From assembly GCA_944387505.1 (NCBI GenBank), contig CALXFG010000015.1, positions 1 through 44,885 of the forward strand: DNA of 44,885 nucleotides. Direction: 5' to 3'. Shown here one piece after another: positions 43,655 to 44,885 of this stretch (positions are counted from its first letter, which is position 1; each line of letters begins with the position of its first letter). The DNA is from an uncultured Clostridia bacterium (GTDB lineage: Bacteria > Bacillota > Clostridia > TANB77 > CAG-508). A program made the position numbers and the translations under genes. The notes below the pieces were generated by a model. That model was not told the origin of the DNA. It did not search any database and saw nothing but the letters and a program-made list of their open reading frames with translations.

Positions 43655-44885
43655 ACATGATATCATTATCATTATCAATATTATCCCCTGCCAAATCATT
43701 GCCAAAGAACATCTCATCATCCTCATCATCTAGTCCTTCAAATAACTCGTCATTTCCATCATCTAGTGATTCATTTTCATCTTCTAGTAGGATATCATCC
43801 TCTGTACTCTCTTCTGTATAACCATCATCTAAGTCTCCGTCTGCTACCACTTCATCTTCAGCTAGATATTTCTTTTCTTTTTCTGGGTCATATTCGATTC
43901 CATCTTCGATATTTTCTTTCAATTCTAGCTCTTGGTTATCATCAGAATATAATCTAACATCTAATCCTAAAGATTGAAGTTCTTTTACTAATACTTTAAA
44001 GCTTTCTGGAACACCTGGTTCTGGAACATTTTCACCTTTAACAATAGCTTCATAAGTTTTAACTCTTCCGACAACATCGTCAGATTTAACCGTTAACATT
44101 TCTTGTAATGTATATGAAGCACCATAAGCCTCTAATGCCCAAACCTCCATTTCTCCAAAACGTTGTCCACCAAATTGTGCTTTTCCTCCTAGAGGTTGTT
44201 GTGTAACTAATGAGTATGGTCCAGTTGAACGCGCATGGATTTTATCATCTACTAAGTGGTGTAGTTTTAACATATACATAACACCAACTGTAATTGGGCT
44301 TGCAAATGGCTCTCCTGTTCTACCATCATATAGTGTTGTTTTACCATCTTTGTTCATTCCAGCTTCTGCTAATAACTCTTCAACATCTTCTTGTGTTGCA
44401 CCATCAAATACTGGTGTAGATACATGCCATCCTAATGCTTTTGCAGCTCCTCCTAAATGAACTTCTAGTACTTGACCTAAGTTCATACGAGATGGAACTC
44501 CAAGAGGGTTCAATAAGATGTCAATTGGTGTACCATCTGGCATAAATGGCATATCTTCTTCTGGTAATACTCTTGAAATAACACCTTTGTTACCATGACG
44601 TCCTGCCATTTTATCTCCAACAGATATTTTTCTCTTTGTAGCAATATAACATCTAATGATTTGATTAACACCAGGTCCTAATTCATCTGAATTTTCTCTT
44701 GTAAAGATTTTAACATCTACGATGGTTCCTGCTTCTCCATGAGGTACTCTTAATGATGTATCTCTTACTTCTCTTGCTTTTTCACCAAAGATAGCTCTTA
44801 ATAATCTTTCTTCAGCTGTTAATTCTGTTTCTCCTTTTGGTGTTACTTTTCCAACTAAGATATCTCCTGGTCTTACTTCTGCACC
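43653..44885 (-). CDS. rpoB: RNA polymerase beta subunit, C-terminal part (5' end beyond window)
   Basis: A frame open from the right edge ([20 protein letters not shown]) to the stop at 43653, about 410 residues. Conserved RpoB blocks include [40 protein letters not shown] and [20 protein letters not shown], ending in the usual clamp-anchor region. An internal ATG at 44609 is not the start. Unusual is a long acidic, Asp/Glu/Asn-rich tail of about 60 residues (ending NDNDIM) after the conserved part. Expected next gene rpoC is displaced by 1.44 kb. Confidence 0.97.
   Translation of the reverse strand, partial: GAEVRPGDILVGKVTPKGETELTAEERLLRAIFGEKAREVRDTSLRVPHGEAGTIVDVKIFTRENSDELGPGVNQIIRCYIATKRKISVGDKMAGRHGNKGVISRVLPEEDMPFMPDGTPIDILLNPLGVPSRMNLGQVLEVHLGGAAKALGWHVSTPVFDGATQEDVEELLAEAGMNKDGKTTLYDGRTGEPFASPITVGVMYMLKLHHLVDDKIHARSTGPYSLVTQQPLGGKAQFGGQRFGEMEVWALEAYGASYTLQEMLTVKSDDVVGRVKTYEAIVKGENVPEPGVPESFKVLVKELQSLGLDVRLYSDDNQELELKENIEDGIEYDPEKEKKYLAEDEVVADGDLDDGYTEESTEDDILLEDENESLDDGNDELFEGLDDEDDEMFFGNDLAGDNIDNDNDIM

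Noticed and set aside
44609-44611. ATG as a start of rpoB
   Set aside because: The reading frame continues upstream to the window edge with conserved RpoB sequence, so this Met is internal.

Overview
The window comes from a low-GC Gram-positive bacterium, most likely an uncultured gut-type clostridium. The signs are strongly AT-rich DNA, AGGAGG-type ribosome binding sites, sigma-A promoters (TTGACA-17-TATAAT), the Firmicutes gene sets gdpP/rplI/dnaB, tilS/ftsH and rpoB/rpoC, TrmFO, a paired M16 peptidase operon, a Spo0E-like phosphatase and a c-di-AMP phosphodiesterase. Nearly everything reads on the minus strand; the only plus-strand gene is an Rpn-family nuclease at 37.7 kb. No tRNA, rRNA, CRISPR array or prophage was seen.

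Layout. 1-8.0 kb: a coiled-coil protein with a Ser/Thr/Pro repeat tail (cut by the window edge), a GT2 glycosyltransferase, an operon of a SWIM-SNF2 helicase, an unknown protein and TrmFO, then a 54-residue Spo0E-like protein. 8.2-12.2 kb: two M16 peptidases, ribosomal protein S21 and a membrane-anchored J-domain protein. 12.3-20.3 kb: ftsH, tilS, a REP-associated tyrosine transposase (RAYT), dnaB, rplI, a nucleotidyltransferase-like gene and an alkaline-phosphatase-superfamily gene. 20.3-37.2 kb: a broken 3' end of gdpP, a 13.7-kb gene for a 4568-residue surface protein, then intact gdpP. 37.7-44.9 kb: the Rpn gene, rpoC, a 1.4-kb two-gene insert, and the 3' part of rpoB.

The most unusual layer is a set of short palindromes. 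Two families are each exactly 31 bp long. Family A reads TGTCSC, 19 nt, GSGACA, with paired (compensatory) changes between its arms. Family B reads GTTGCCAAA, 13 nt, TTTGGCAAC, and flanks the RAYT gene on both sides; one copy lies in frame inside tilS. Several palindromes directly touch the stop codons of ftsH, dnaB and gdpP, and a longer imperfect inverted repeat covers the rpoB stop. Larger MITE-like inverted repeats lie at 11.0, 35.0, 42.3 and 43.6 kb.

Palindromes also mark where essential operons have been interrupted. The giant surface-protein gene is bounded by two 31-bp family A copies, and both sides carry a gdpP 3' end about 90% identical to the other. This is the pattern expected if the gene entered by recombination into gdpP and rebuilt it. 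The rpoB/rpoC gap is likewise bounded by inverted repeats and carries a MazF/PemK-like gene plus a small membrane protein. My working hypothesis is a RAYT-linked palindrome system that decorates gene ends and marks entry points for cargo genes. The palindromes and the duplication are read directly from the sequence; the mobility model is inference.
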